The notes: generated from the letters alone by a model not told the origin. 64,000 nt of DNA from CAYJNO01 sp964371715 (GCA_964371715.1 CAYJNO010000001.1:73983-137982); one strand, 5' to 3'; positions 15,648-24,671 are shown, counted from the stretch's first letter. Made by a program: numbers and translations.

Positions 15648-16632
15648 TACTTATCTTCTCCTTTTTCTTTTTAGGACTTAGTTTTTTAAACATAAAACTA
15701 ATAAATAATATACTTCCAATTACACCAGATATTAAATCCATTGGTAATTCATATGGAGCAATTATCAATCGTCCTACCATATCACAAATTAGCACATAGA
15801 TTGCACCAAATAAAGCAACATCAATCAAGCTTTCCTTAATCTTGTCACCTCTAAACATTGCGACAATATTTGGTATTATTAACCCAATATATGATACTGT
15901 ACCAACAGTACCGACAACACTTGCTGTAATCATTGCACAAATTGTTAAACCACCAAATAATACTAAATTATAGTTAACTCCTAAGTTAGTAGAAAAACTT
16001 TCTCCCATACCAACAATATTAAAGTGATTTGCATAAAGATAAGCAACTACAATCAATGGTAATACAACATAAATTATTTCAAAGTCACCTCTAATAATTA
16101 ATGAGAAATCTCCTACAAATGTTGATTGTAAAGCTTGTAGTAAATCAAAACGATAAGCAAAGTAATTTGTTAAACCACCAATTACTGTACTAAACATAAT
16201 ACCGATTAACGGTACCATTACAACATCTTTAAATTTAACATTTTGAATAAACCACACAAATAACCATGTACCTATTAAAGATGCCCCAAAAGCAAATAAA
16301 GATCTTTCAATCATCGTAACAGTTGGAAAAAATAACATTGCTATTAATACACCAAATTGTGCTGAAGCAACTGTTGCTCCAGTAGTTGGTGAAACAAAAT
16401 TATTCATACATAATTTTTGCATGATTAAACCTGCTACACTCATTCCCATACCAGTACATAATATTGCTAAAAGTCTTGGGAATCTAGTAATAAATAATAT
16501 ATCAACTTGTGAAAAATCACCATTTAAAATTGGTGTTAAGTCAATTGCACCAACAAATATTGATATGATTGAAATAATTATTATTAAAGTTATTAAAATA
16601 AATCTTGTTTTATAATGTTTTAAAATATTCAT
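15622..16632 (-). CDS. FecCD-type ABC transporter permease (first subunit)
   Basis: A 336-residue integral membrane protein. The conserved GTVSYIGLIIPNIVAMFRG near residue 248 is the family coupling motif, and ITRFPRLLAILCTGMGMSVA is the N-terminal signature. It ends in a basic, Lys-rich tail. First gene of the operon, directly behind a promoter with a palindrome at the transcript start; RBS AGAGGAT. Confidence 0.95.
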   Translation of the reverse strand: MNILKHYKTRFILITLIIIISIISIFVGAIDLTPILNGDFSQVDILFITRFPRLLAILCTGMGMSVAGLIMQKLCMNNFVSPTTGATVASAQFGVLIAMLFFPTVTMIERSLFAFGASLIGTWLFVWFIQNVKFKDVVMVPLIGIMFSTVIGGLTNYFAYRFDLLQALQSTFVGDFSLIIRGDFEIIYVVLPLIVVAYLYANHFNIVGMGESFSTNLGVNYNLVLFGGLTICAMITASVVGTVGTVSYIGLIIPNIVAMFRGDKIKESLIDVALFGAIYVLICDMVGRLIIAPYELPMDLISGVIGSILFISFMFKKLSPKKKKEKISNAEAICQK

Positions 16633-16646
16633 CGTTATCCTCTTAT

Positions 16647-16670
16647 GAGTTAGTTATATTTAACTAACTC
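16647..16670. promoter_or_regulatory. Palindromic operator candidate of the siderophore importer
   Basis: A perfect 10-base inverted repeat, GAGTTAGTTA and TAACTAACTC, around a TATT centre. It lies just downstream of the -10 box and 14 bases before the start codon. Its core TTAG...CTAA resembles DtxR/IdeR-type boxes more than Fur boxes. A role in iron repression is inferred from position and target. Confidence 0.6.
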
Positions 16671-16674
16671 AATT

Positions 16675-16703
16675 AGATTATCATATTTATATTTCTTTTT
16701 CAA
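16675..16703 (-). promoter_or_regulatory. Promoter of the siderophore importer operon
   Basis: On the minus strand, -35 TTGAAA (16698-16703), a 17-base spacer and -10 TAATCT (16675-16680). Confidence 0.6.
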
Positions 16704-16796
16704 CCTATTTTTTAAACAATTATTTTATTATTTTTTTCACTTGAAATATATAAGTATTTTCTATTTTTTTAAATAATGAATATATATATTATGATT

Positions 16797-16833
16797 ATAA
16801 AAAAAATAGAAACAAAGTTAATTTGTTTCTATT
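16797..16833 (-). terminator. Intrinsic terminator of ribU
   Basis: Twelve-base perfect stem AATAGAAACAAA/TTTGTTTCTATT followed on the minus strand by a T-run, 26 bases after the ribU stop. Confidence 0.85.
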
Positions 16834-16858
16834 CTATAGAATATTTTATTAATTTTTA

Positions 16859-17461
16859 TTAACGATATTTCTTTAGTAAAACTGACATTGGTTTATAAAT
16901 CATTACTACTATGATACATGTTAATGCAGCTTTGATTAAGTTAAATGGTACTGTTGCCAATAAAACAAAACTTAGTTTATCAGTTATAGCTGGAATTAGC
17001 TGATGGCCCATATCAATTAAAGCTTCAAGTGGAATTTTTAAATAGAATGAATAAGCTGGAAGTAAAATAAAGTAATTTGTTAATGCACCAACTATTGTAA
17101 TAGCAATTGCACCTAAAATTAATCCTTTAATAGCTCCTTTTTTAGATTTATCTTTTTTATAAAAATAAGCAGTTGTTAGAACAAATGAAGCTCCCATAAT
17201 AAAGTTAGCAAGCTCTCCAACTCCTCCAGTAATCGAACCATCTAAAATAAAGTTTAGTAAAATTTTAATTAATTGTACTAAAACTCCTGCAAGTGGTCCC
17301 ATTAATAATCCACCAAATATTACTGGTACATCCCCTAAATCAATTTGATAAAATGATGGGAATAATGGTAAAGAGAAGCTCATAAGCATCAATAGTGCTG
17401 ACATTGCACCTAGTATCGCTATCAAAGCGATATTTTTTGTAGTTAAAACTTTGTTTTTCAT
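16859..17461 (-). CDS. ribU: Riboflavin ECF transporter S component
   Basis: A 200-residue membrane protein with about six hydrophobic segments. It is the substrate-binding S component that works with a shared energising ECF module (none is encoded nearby). The conserved early region IALIAILGAMSALLMLM and the DLGDVPVIFGGLLMGPLAG loop fit the RibU family. The FMN riboswitch upstream settles the substrate as riboflavin or a close relative. RBS AGGAGG. Confidence 0.95.
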   Translation of the reverse strand: MKNKVLTTKNIALIAILGAMSALLMLMSFSLPLFPSFYQIDLGDVPVIFGGLLMGPLAGVLVQLIKILLNFILDGSITGGVGELANFIMGASFVLTTAYFYKKDKSKKGAIKGLILGAIAITIVGALTNYFILLPAYSFYLKIPLEALIDMGHQLIPAITDKLSFVLLATVPFNLIKAALTCIIVVMIYKPMSVLLKKYR

Positions 17462-17503
17462 TTGAATTTCCTCCTATAATTGAGGGCAAATAAAAGAAAA
17501 AAA

Positions 17504-17607
17504 CTTTTCTTCATCCAGACTATACTGTCGCCACTTGAATTTCACAAGTTCAGCCAAATTGGCTCGTGGGGTTTACCACCGGTCGGGAATTTCACCCTGC
17601 CCTAAAG
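17504..17607 (-). promoter_or_regulatory. FMN riboswitch (RFN element)
   Basis: Read on the minus strand, the element begins AGGGCAGGGTGAAATTCCCG, continues with ACCGGTGGTAAACCCCACGA, and closes with TAGTCTGGATGAAG, all hallmarks of the RFN aptamer. It controls ribU, 43 bases downstream. No terminator with a T-run lies between aptamer and gene. Instead CCTC can pair with GAGG of the ribosome site, and the adjacent TGCCC can pair with GGGCA at the 5' side of the aptamer, so translational control is likely. Confidence 0.95.
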
Positions 17608-17670
17608 TTTTACTTCTTAAGTATACATCATTTCATTTATTTGTAAATAACTAATCATCTAAATAAGACT

Positions 17671-17706
17671 AAAAAAGATATAGAACTTAAATCTATATCT
17701 TTTTTA
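17671..17706. terminator. Terminator after rubrerythrin
   Basis: Stem AAAAAAGATATAGA/TCTATATCTTTTTT, T-run on both strands, just after the rubrerythrin stop and upstream of the FMN riboswitch. Confidence 0.8.
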
Positions 17707-17710
17707 ATGA

Positions 17711-18253
17711 CTAGTAGTTTGTAGCTTCAATCTCGAAATGAGCCTGAGGATGATCACATACCGGACAGACTGTTAGTGCTTTTTTTCCTACATGTAAATG
17801 TCCACAATTTAAACATTCCCACACTTGTTCTTCTTCTCTTTCAAATACTTTATTTTCTTCAATATTTTTTAGTAGTTTAAGATATCTTTCTTCATGTCTT
17901 TTTTCAATTGCTAAAACACCTCTCATTTGTTTTGCAATTTCATCAAAACCTTCTTCTTCTGCTTCTTTAGCCATACGGTCATACATATCAGTCCATTCGA
18001 AGTTTTCTCCACCAGCAGCATCTTTTAAGTTTGTTGTTGTTGTTGGAACTTTTCCACCATGAAGTGCTTTAAACCATAATTTTGCATGCTCTTTTTCATT
18101 ATTAGCTGTTTGTACAAAGAAGTTTTGAATCTGTACATAACCATCTTTTTTTGCTTGGCTTGCATAATACATATACTTTACATGTGCTTGACTTTCCCCA
18201 GCAAATGCTTCCATTAAATTCTTTTCAGTTTTTGTTCCTTTTAAATCTTTCAT
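17711..18253 (-). CDS. Rubrerythrin
   Basis: A 180-residue cytosolic peroxide-reducing non-haem iron protein of anaerobes. The four-helix diiron domain occupies residues 1-140 (AGESQAHVKYMYYA, NEKEHAKLWF, EKRHEERY). A rubredoxin-like domain with CLNCGH and CPVCDH ends the protein. It follows the histidine kinase gene by 13 bases, so the two-component system upstream may control oxidative-stress defence. RBS GGAG. Confidence 0.97.
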   Translation of the reverse strand: MKDLKGTKTEKNLMEAFAGESQAHVKYMYYASQAKKDGYVQIQNFFVQTANNEKEHAKLWFKALHGGKVPTTTTNLKDAAGGENFEWTDMYDRMAKEAEEEGFDEIAKQMRGVLAIEKRHEERYLKLLKNIEENKVFEREEEQVWECLNCGHLHVGKKALTVCPVCDHPQAHFEIEATNY

Positions 18254-18266
18254 AATTTCTCCATTT

Positions 18267-19760
18267 CTATTTTTTTTGATATTCTACATCTACTATTGGT
18301 AAATCAAAGTGAAAATTTGAACCTTCATCCAACTTTGATGTTACTCCATATTCTGAACGATGAGCTTCTAGTATTTCTTTGGAAATTGCAAGACCAATAC
18401 CACTTCCTACATTTGTTCTTTTGTGCTCAACATCAATTTTGTAATAGCGATCCCAAATTTCTTTTATTTTATTCTCATCAATTCCTGATCCATGATCAAT
18501 AACTTCAATTAAACAGTGATTTTCATTTACTATACTTTGTTTAATTAAAACAAACTTTTCATTTTTTGAATAGTTAATTGAATTATTAATAAAATTATAA
18601 AGAACTTGTTTTATTCTCTTACTATCACATTTTATCACACAATCTTCTTGAATATCTAATTCAAACACAAAACCTTCTTTTTTTGCAAAACGATTATATT
18701 GTTTATAAATATTTTTGAGTAAATCTGAAACCTTAATTTCTTCTACATTTAACTTAATTCTACGATCTTGTAGCTTTGATAATTCTAGTAAATCATTAAC
18801 TAATACAGACAATCTTTTGCTTTCACTTACAATTACATCAGCGTTTTCTTCGTTGTTTTCTCCAGGCAAATCTCTCATCATTTCTGCATATCCACCAATC
18901 ATCGTTAGGGGGGTTCTTAAATCATGAGAAACATTTGCAATTAAATCAGTTTTCATTTTATCAGCAATTTGTATTTTTTCACTTGCTTCTTTTAATGTAT
19001 TATCAAGTTCTTCAATTTCTAAATAATCATATTCACTATTTATACCTGAGTATTTACTATTACTTATTTTTTTAGCTTCTTCGTTTATTCGTTGTATTGG
19101 TAATACTACTTTTTTTGATATAAAGAATGCAAGAATAAATGTAAAAAATAATACTAGAAATACAATTATAGAGAATTGATCTTGTAATGTATTTACTGTC
19201 GCATTTACAGGTATTACATCAGTTCCTACTAATATTGAAATTTCATAATTCTCTGTATCAATATTTCGTGCATGAATATAATAATCTATTGAATTATTTT
19301 CGTCTAATAAAAAGTTAAAGTTTTTATAATATAAATTATCTATGTCTTGATAAGATATTTTTTCTACAAATAATGCTTCACCACCTGTTTTGTAAGTATC
19401 CTCAATGTATCTAAAAATTTGTGTTTGACTTTTTGATAGTAAGTAGTTATTTAATACCCCTGCTCTTAAATCTAAAGTTACAACATCATCAGTTGTTTTA
19501 TCAGTGTAAAATATTCTAATATCAACATCATGATTATTTGATTGATCAATTAAATAATTCTCAAATGTTTCAAATTCTTCTATATATTCAATATTGAAGG
19601 TAATATTAGCACTTACTTCTTTGATTTCTTCTATTTTTGTATTTTTATAGAATGATTGTAAAAATATGATTTGAAAAAAGTAAATTAGCATTAAAATTGA
19701 AACGGCGAATATTAATAAATAAATTAATATTTTCCATTTTAAATTAATTGCCTTTTTCAA
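18267..19760 (-). CDS. Sensor histidine kinase, two-transmembrane
   Basis: A 497-residue kinase. TM1 spans about residues 10-34, followed by an extracytoplasmic domain to about 192, TM2 at 193-217 and a HAMP-like linker. The HisKA box is NVSHDLRTPLTMIGGY (phospho-acceptor His279). The catalytic domain has NFINNSINYS, DHGSGI and GSGIGLAI. Its start overlaps the response regulator gene by 17 bases. The signal is unknown; the link to rubrerythrin hints at redox or envelope stress. Confidence 0.95.
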   Translation of the reverse strand: MKKAINLKWKILIYLLIFAVSILMLIYFFQIIFLQSFYKNTKIEEIKEVSANITFNIEYIEEFETFENYLIDQSNNHDVDIRIFYTDKTTDDVVTLDLRAGVLNNYLLSKSQTQIFRYIEDTYKTGGEALFVEKISYQDIDNLYYKNFNFLLDENNSIDYYIHARNIDTENYEISILVGTDVIPVNATVNTLQDQFSIIVFLVLFFTFILAFFISKKVVLPIQRINEEAKKISNSKYSGINSEYDYLEIEELDNTLKEASEKIQIADKMKTDLIANVSHDLRTPLTMIGGYAEMMRDLPGENNEENADVIVSESKRLSVLVNDLLELSKLQDRRIKLNVEEIKVSDLLKNIYKQYNRFAKKEGFVFELDIQEDCVIKCDSKRIKQVLYNFINNSINYSKNEKFVLIKQSIVNENHCLIEVIDHGSGIDENKIKEIWDRYYKIDVEHKRTNVGSGIGLAISKEILEAHRSEYGVTSKLDEGSNFHFDLPIVDVEYQKK

Positions 19761-20415
19761 AACGATAACCTACCCCTCTAAGTGTCACAATAAACTTACT
19801 ATAAGGATTGATATTTTTACGTAATAATTTTATGTGAGTATCTAAAGTTCTATCATCACCAAAGAAATCATATCCCCAAACATTTTGGATTAATTGTTCT
19901 CTACTTAATGCTATTCCTTGATTTTCAACTAAGTATGCCAATAAATCATATTCTTTTGGAGATAATGATACTTCTTGATCATCAACAAAAACTATATGTG
20001 CACTATAATCAATTTTTAACCCTTCCATTTCAAACACTTTTATATTTTTCTTTTTATTTGTTCTATTTAGTATTGCTTTAATTCTCATCATTAATTCTTT
20101 AGGCGAAAATGGTTTTACTACATAATCATCAGCCCCTAAATCAAATCCATGTATTTTATCATATTCTTCACCAAGAGCTGTAAGCATTATAAATGGAATA
20201 TCATGGTCCTGTTTTATTTGTTTTGACGCACTAAATCCATCAAGGTTTGGCATCATTACATCCATAACTATGATATCAATCTCATTATTTTCTACAACAT
20301 CTATTGCTTCAAGTCCATCTTTGGCTTCTAAAACATCATATCCCTCATATTTGGCATATTTTACTATCATTTCTCTTATTTTATCTTCATCATCTACTAC
20401 TAAAATTTTTGACAT
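19744..20415 (-). CDS. OmpR-family response regulator
   Basis: A 223-residue regulator: receiver domain (DD at 8-9, phospho-acceptor Asp52 in IIVMDVMMPN, Lys in VVKPF) and a winged-helix DNA-binding domain (LSPKEYDLLAYLVEN, RTLDTHIKLLRKN). It is the first gene of the regulator-kinase-rubrerythrin operon. Confidence 0.96.
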   Translation of the reverse strand: MSKILVVDDEDKIREMIVKYAKYEGYDVLEAKDGLEAIDVVENNEIDIIVMDVMMPNLDGFSASKQIKQDHDIPFIMLTALGEEYDKIHGFDLGADDYVVKPFSPKELMMRIKAILNRTNKKKNIKVFEMEGLKIDYSAHIVFVDDQEVSLSPKEYDLLAYLVENQGIALSREQLIQNVWGYDFFGDDRTLDTHIKLLRKNINPYSKFIVTLRGVGYRFEKGN

Positions 20416-20477
20416 ATTATCACCTCTATATATTAAATTTATACCATAAATGTGAATACATAGTGAACATTAATACA

Positions 20478-20512
20478 TAAAAAAAGAATAATGATTATTT
20501 TCATTATTCTTC
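20478..20512 (-). terminator. Intrinsic terminator of leuS-scpA-scpB
   Basis: Stem GAATAATGA/TCATTATTC followed by seven T on the minus strand, overlapping the last scpB codons. Confidence 0.8.
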
Positions 20513-21058
20513 ATTAAATAGACTATCACTACTATCATCAACATAGGATGGTAAACTTGGTAATTCATTTAAATCAACAAGTTTAAAACTATCCATAAAT
20601 GTGTCTGTTACTTCGTAAAGAAATGGTCTTCCAGGTGCTTCTGATCTTCCTGCTTCTTTAATTAAATTTCTTGAAATTAATTTTCTTAGCATATGGTCAG
20701 CACTTACTCCCCTAATTTCTTCAATTTCACTTTTTTCAATTGGTTGATTATAAGCAATTATTGCTAAAGTCTCTAAAGCAGATTGTGATAAATTAGATGC
20801 TTTTGTATTTTTAAATAAACGCTCCATATATGGATGTAAAGATTGTTTAGTTAAAAATTTAAAAATCCCACCATAATTAACTAATTCGAACCCATGATGC
20901 GAATGTTGATATTTTTCAATTAATTTATTTATTACATCATTTAATATACTTTCATTCTTTTCTGTAACAATTAATAGTTGTTCTAAAGTTATACCTTCAT
21001 CACCAACTACAAAAATTAATCCTTCTATTATTGTTTCTAATGATAAATTCTCTTCCAT
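20504..21058 (-). CDS. scpB: Segregation and condensation protein B
   Basis: A 184-residue kleisin-associated winged-helix protein of the SMC-ScpAB condensin. Typical features are GLIFVVGDEGITLEQL at the N-terminus, QSALETLAIIAYNQPIEKSEIE in two neighbouring pieces, and GRPFLYEVT. I start at ATG 21058, which shares one base with the scpA stop (TAATG) and has AAGGAG upstream; an in-frame GTG 24 bases earlier is inside scpA. Confidence 0.96.
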   Translation of the reverse strand: MEENLSLETIIEGLIFVVGDEGITLEQLLIVTEKNESILNDVINKLIEKYQHSHHGFELVNYGGIFKFLTKQSLHPYMERLFKNTKASNLSQSALETLAIIAYNQPIEKSEIEEIRGVSADHMLRKLISRNLIKEAGRSEAPGRPFLYEVTDTFMDSFKLVDLNELPSLPSYVDDSSDSLFNEE

Positions 21059-21789
21059 TACACACTCCTTTTTGTAAACCAAATACGCTCTTCACTATCA
21101 ATAGTAAAAAGTAAGAATTGATGTTTTGCCATATCTAGTATAGCTAAGAAAGTTACAATATATAATGTAATTTCTTCACAGTCTACAATTAAATCATCAA
21201 AACTAAATTTGTCTGGTAAATTAATTAGTTTAGCTTTAATTTGTAATACACGATCATCCACAGAAATTTCACGAGTTGTTTTTTTAGTTTCTAATGGTTG
21301 AATAAGTTTTATTCTTCTTAATGCTCTATTCATTGCTTTCATTAAGTCATAAGGAGTTCCTTGAATACTAAAGTAATCTTCTTGATTGTCTTTAATATCT
21401 TCGCTTATTTCAGAAATTGTTTTAGATAGTTGTTCTTGTCTTGAAATATATTGTTCTTCAAGTTCTTCACAAACATCTTTATATTTTTGATACATAATCA
21501 ATCTATTAGCTAGGGCTAATGCAGGATCTTCCTCGTATTCACCTTCAATTATAACTTCAGCTTTTGGAAGCAATTTTTTGCTTTTATACTCTATAAGTGT
21601 TGATAGTTGAACTAAATATTCTGATTCAATTTCTAATCTTAAGTCTTGCATTGCTAGGATGTAATTTAAATACTGTGATGTTAATTCACTAATATTTAAA
21701 TTAAACAAATCTAGTTCGTTTTCACGAACTAGATGTAACATCAAGTCTAATGGTCCTTCAAATTCATTTATAGTAACTAAAAAACTCAT
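21058..21789 (-). CDS. scpA: Segregation and condensation protein A (kleisin)
   Basis: A 243-residue kleisin that bridges SMC heads. FEGPLDLMLHLVRENELDLF at residues 9-28 is the ScpA signature, and LAILDMAKHQFL near the end is the C-terminal SMC-binding winged helix. It lies 10 bases after leuS and is coupled to scpB, so in this genome both condensin subunits appear to sit under the leuS T-box. Confidence 0.96.
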   Translation of the reverse strand: MSFLVTINEFEGPLDLMLHLVRENELDLFNLNISELTSQYLNYILAMQDLRLEIESEYLVQLSTLIEYKSKKLLPKAEVIIEGEYEEDPALALANRLIMYQKYKDVCEELEEQYISRQEQLSKTISEISEDIKDNQEDYFSIQGTPYDLMKAMNRALRRIKLIQPLETKKTTREISVDDRVLQIKAKLINLPDKFSFDDLIVDCEEITLYIVTFLAILDMAKHQFLLFTIDSEERIWFTKRSV

Positions 21790-21799
21790 TAATTTCCTC

Positions 21800-24193
21800 C
21801 TACTTTACAACAATATTAATAACTCTACCTTTAATTACAAACATTTTCATAATTTCTTTACCTTCAGTATATGCAATAATATTTTTCTGATTTAAGGCTT
21901 CTTGTTTTAAAACTTCTTCATCTTCATTAGGCTTAGCCATAAATCGATCTCTTACTTTGCCATTAATTTGAACAACAACTTCAATTTCGTCTAATACTAA
22001 TTTTGATTCATCATATGTTGGCCATGCTTCAAATGCAATTGTATCTTTACCAGATAAGATTTGATATACCTCTTCACCAAAATGAGGTGCAAATGTACTT
22101 ATTAATTTTACAAAGTTTAATGCATACTCACGGTATACTTTACCATGTTTATAGCAATCATTGATAAATATCATCATTTGTGAAATAGCAGTATTCATAT
22201 TTAAAGTTTCAATATCATTAGTAACTTTTTTAACTGTGAAATTATATGTATAATCTAAAGCTCCATCATTTTCATCAACTAATACATCCATTTCTACAAA
22301 TAAACGATATACTCTATCTAGCCATTTTCTTGCAGCTTCAACTCTTTGATCTGACCATGGTTTACTTGCTTCAAGTGGTCCCATAAACATTTCATAAACT
22401 CTTAAAGTATCTGCTCCATAATTTTCAACTATTGTATCTGGATTAACAACATTACCTTTTGATTTACTCATTTTTTCACCATTCTCACCAAGAATCATAC
22501 CTTGATGAAATAACTTTTTAAATGGTTCTTTTGTTGGAACAATACCTTTATCGTATAAGAATTGATTCCACATACGAGAGTATAATAAATGTCCAACCGC
22601 ATGTTCTGATCCACCAATATATAAATCTACTGGCATCCAATGTTTAATTAACTTAGGATCAGCAATTGCATTTTCATTTTTAGGATCAATATATCTTAAA
22701 TAATACCATGAACTTCCTGCACTTCCAGGCATTGTATTTGTTTCTCTAGTATATTTTCTACCATCTTTTTCACCATTAACCCAATTTTTTGCTTTGACTA
22801 ATGGAGAGTTTCCATTTTCACCTTTATAGTCATCTAACACAGGTAAAGTAAGTGGTAATTCATCCATGTCTAATGCAGCAATTTCACCATTTTCATAATG
22901 AATAATAGGAATTGGTTCTCCCCAATATCTTTGTCTTGCGAAAATCCATTCACGCAATTTATAGTTAATTTTTGATTCACCTTTATTGTGCTCATTTAAC
23001 CATGCAATTATTGTCGCAATTGCATCACTTTTATTTAGACCATCTAAAAAGTCTGAATTAATATGTAATCCATCTCCTTCATATGCATGCTCTTCGATTG
23101 ATCCACCCTCTAGAACTTGGATAATTTCTAATCCAAATTTTTTCGCAAATTCATAATCTCTTTGATCATGTGCAGGTACAGCCATAATTGCACCAGAACC
23201 ATAAGTTGCTAGTACATAATCACTAATCCAAATAGGAATTTTCTTATTATTTACTGGATTTATTGCATATGCACCAGTAAATATACCTGTTTTATCTTTT
23301 GCTAATTCTGTTCTTTCTAAATCAGATTTTGAAGCACAAGCTTTTTGATATGCAATTACTTCATCTTTTTGCTCAATAGTTGTTATTTGATCTACTAATG
23401 CATGTTCTGGAGCTAATACACAATATGTTGCACCATATAATGTATCAGGTCTTGTAGTAAATACGGTAAATTTTTCATCAAAATCACTAACATTAAATTC
23501 TACATTAGCACCATATGATTTTCCTATCCAGTTTCTTTGAATTTCTTTAGTTGATTCTGGCCAATCAATATCCTCTAATCCTTCAATTAAGCTATCTGCA
23601 TATTTAACTATATCAATAACCCATTGTTTCATATTCTTTTTTACAACAGGATATCCACCACGTTCACTTTTACCATCAATTATTTCATCATTAGCAAGAA
23701 CTGTTCCAAGCTCTTCACACCAGTTTACAGGATAATCAATATATTTTGCTAAACCAGCATTATATAGTTCAATAAAAATATATTGCGTCCATTTATAGAA
23801 GTCTGAATCACTTGTTGAAACTTCTTTTTCCCAGTCAAAACTAAAACCAAGACTTTTAAGTTGTGTTTTAAATGTTTTAATATTGTCATTAGTAAATCCT
23901 TCTGGGTGATTTCCAGTTAAGATTGCATATTGTTCAGCTGGCAATCCAAATGAATCAAATCCCATCGGATGTAATACATTATATCCTTGCATTCTTTTCA
24001 TACGACAAATAATATCACTTGCAGTATATCCTTCAGGATGGCCGACATGTAAACCTTGTCCTGATGGATAAGGAAACATATCTAAAGCATAAAATTTGGG
24101 TTTACTAAAGTCCCAAACATCAGTTTTAAATGTTTGATTATCTTCCCAGTATTTTTGCCATTTTTTTTCAATCAAAAGATGATTATAACTCAT
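21800..24193 (-). CDS. leuS: Leucyl-tRNA synthetase
   Basis: A 797-residue class I synthetase of the bacterial type. The HIGH motif is present as HVGHPEG (about residues 47-53), the editing domain shows FTTRPDTLYGATY and PAHDQRDYEF, and KMSKSKGNVVNPD is near residue 572. The length is normal. Controlled by the T-box leader upstream. RBS AAGGAGG. Confidence 0.98.
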   Translation of the reverse strand: MSYNHLLIEKKWQKYWEDNQTFKTDVWDFSKPKFYALDMFPYPSGQGLHVGHPEGYTASDIICRMKRMQGYNVLHPMGFDSFGLPAEQYAILTGNHPEGFTNDNIKTFKTQLKSLGFSFDWEKEVSTSDSDFYKWTQYIFIELYNAGLAKYIDYPVNWCEELGTVLANDEIIDGKSERGGYPVVKKNMKQWVIDIVKYADSLIEGLEDIDWPESTKEIQRNWIGKSYGANVEFNVSDFDEKFTVFTTRPDTLYGATYCVLAPEHALVDQITTIEQKDEVIAYQKACASKSDLERTELAKDKTGIFTGAYAINPVNNKKIPIWISDYVLATYGSGAIMAVPAHDQRDYEFAKKFGLEIIQVLEGGSIEEHAYEGDGLHINSDFLDGLNKSDAIATIIAWLNEHNKGESKINYKLREWIFARQRYWGEPIPIIHYENGEIAALDMDELPLTLPVLDDYKGENGNSPLVKAKNWVNGEKDGRKYTRETNTMPGSAGSSWYYLRYIDPKNENAIADPKLIKHWMPVDLYIGGSEHAVGHLLYSRMWNQFLYDKGIVPTKEPFKKLFHQGMILGENGEKMSKSKGNVVNPDTIVENYGADTLRVYEMFMGPLEASKPWSDQRVEAARKWLDRVYRLFVEMDVLVDENDGALDYTYNFTVKKVTNDIETLNMNTAISQMMIFINDCYKHGKVYREYALNFVKLISTFAPHFGEEVYQILSGKDTIAFEAWPTYDESKLVLDEIEVVVQINGKVRDRFMAKPNEDEEVLKQEALNQKNIIAYTEGKEIMKMFVIKGRVINIVVK

Positions 24194-24420
24194 TTTAAAT
24201 TCCTCCTTATAAAAATAAAAAAAGTCCTTAAATCTAAGGACGAATATATCGCGGTACCACCTTAGTTATAGCTAAAAACTATCACTTAAAATCTTTAACG
24301 CAGATTATACGAAATAACTCCAAAGATAAGTTCAGTCCATTATAATGTCAATTTTCACCAACCATTGACTCTCTAAAAATATAATTATAACTTACTACTT
24401 CTTTTTCATTGTCATTTTAC
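24194..24420 (-). promoter_or_regulatory. T-box leader of leuS (Leu-specific)
   Basis: On the minus strand the T-box AAGGTGGTACCGCG is followed by a terminator hairpin GTCCTTA/TAAGGAC and eight T, ending just before the ribosome site. Upstream, GAAGTAGTAA marks the base of stem I, and GGACTGAACTTATC looks like the specifier loop, reading CTT (Leu) at 24328-24330; a one-base shift would give TTA, also Leu. Uncharged tRNA-Leu should stabilise the antiterminator and raise leuS (and scpAB) transcription. Confidence 0.93.
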
Positions 24421-24427
24421 CTTTCTT

Positions 24428-24456
24428 ATTTTAATATAATTAATTCATTTTGTCAT
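24428..24456 (-). promoter_or_regulatory. Promoter of leuS-scpA-scpB
   Basis: Minus strand: -35 ATGACA (24451-24456), 17-base spacer, -10 TAAAAT (24428-24433), directly before the T-box leader. The rest of the 24457-24580 gap is featureless AT-rich sequence. Confidence 0.6.
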
Positions 24457-24580
24457 TATATAAATTGGTAATATATTACTTAATCTCAAATTTACGATGT
24501 TTGATATTTGATTTATACAAAAATGGTAAATTAATTTAATAGAATGTTATAGATTATTAAATATTGTGTAAAAAAATAAT

Positions 24581-24608
24581 TTGACAGTAAAAACAAAATA
24601 TATAATAA
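24581..24608 (+). promoter_or_regulatory. Promoter of the hemolysin III-like gene
   Basis: Consensus -35 TTGACA (24581-24586) and a -10 of TAATAA at 16 bases or TATAAT at 14 bases. Confidence 0.6.
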
Positions 24609-24613
24609 TTAAT

Positions 24614-24638
24614 TTATCTAGTTGTAATAACTAGATAA
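24614..24638. promoter_or_regulatory. Perfect inverted repeat at the transcript start
   Basis: TTATCTAGTT and AACTAGATAA around a GTAAT loop, starting right at the predicted +1. It has no T-run, so it is either a repressor operator or a 5' stem-loop of the mRNA. Confidence 0.5.
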
Positions 24639-24671
24639 TATATTTATAATTAAATTAGATAAGGAAATAAT

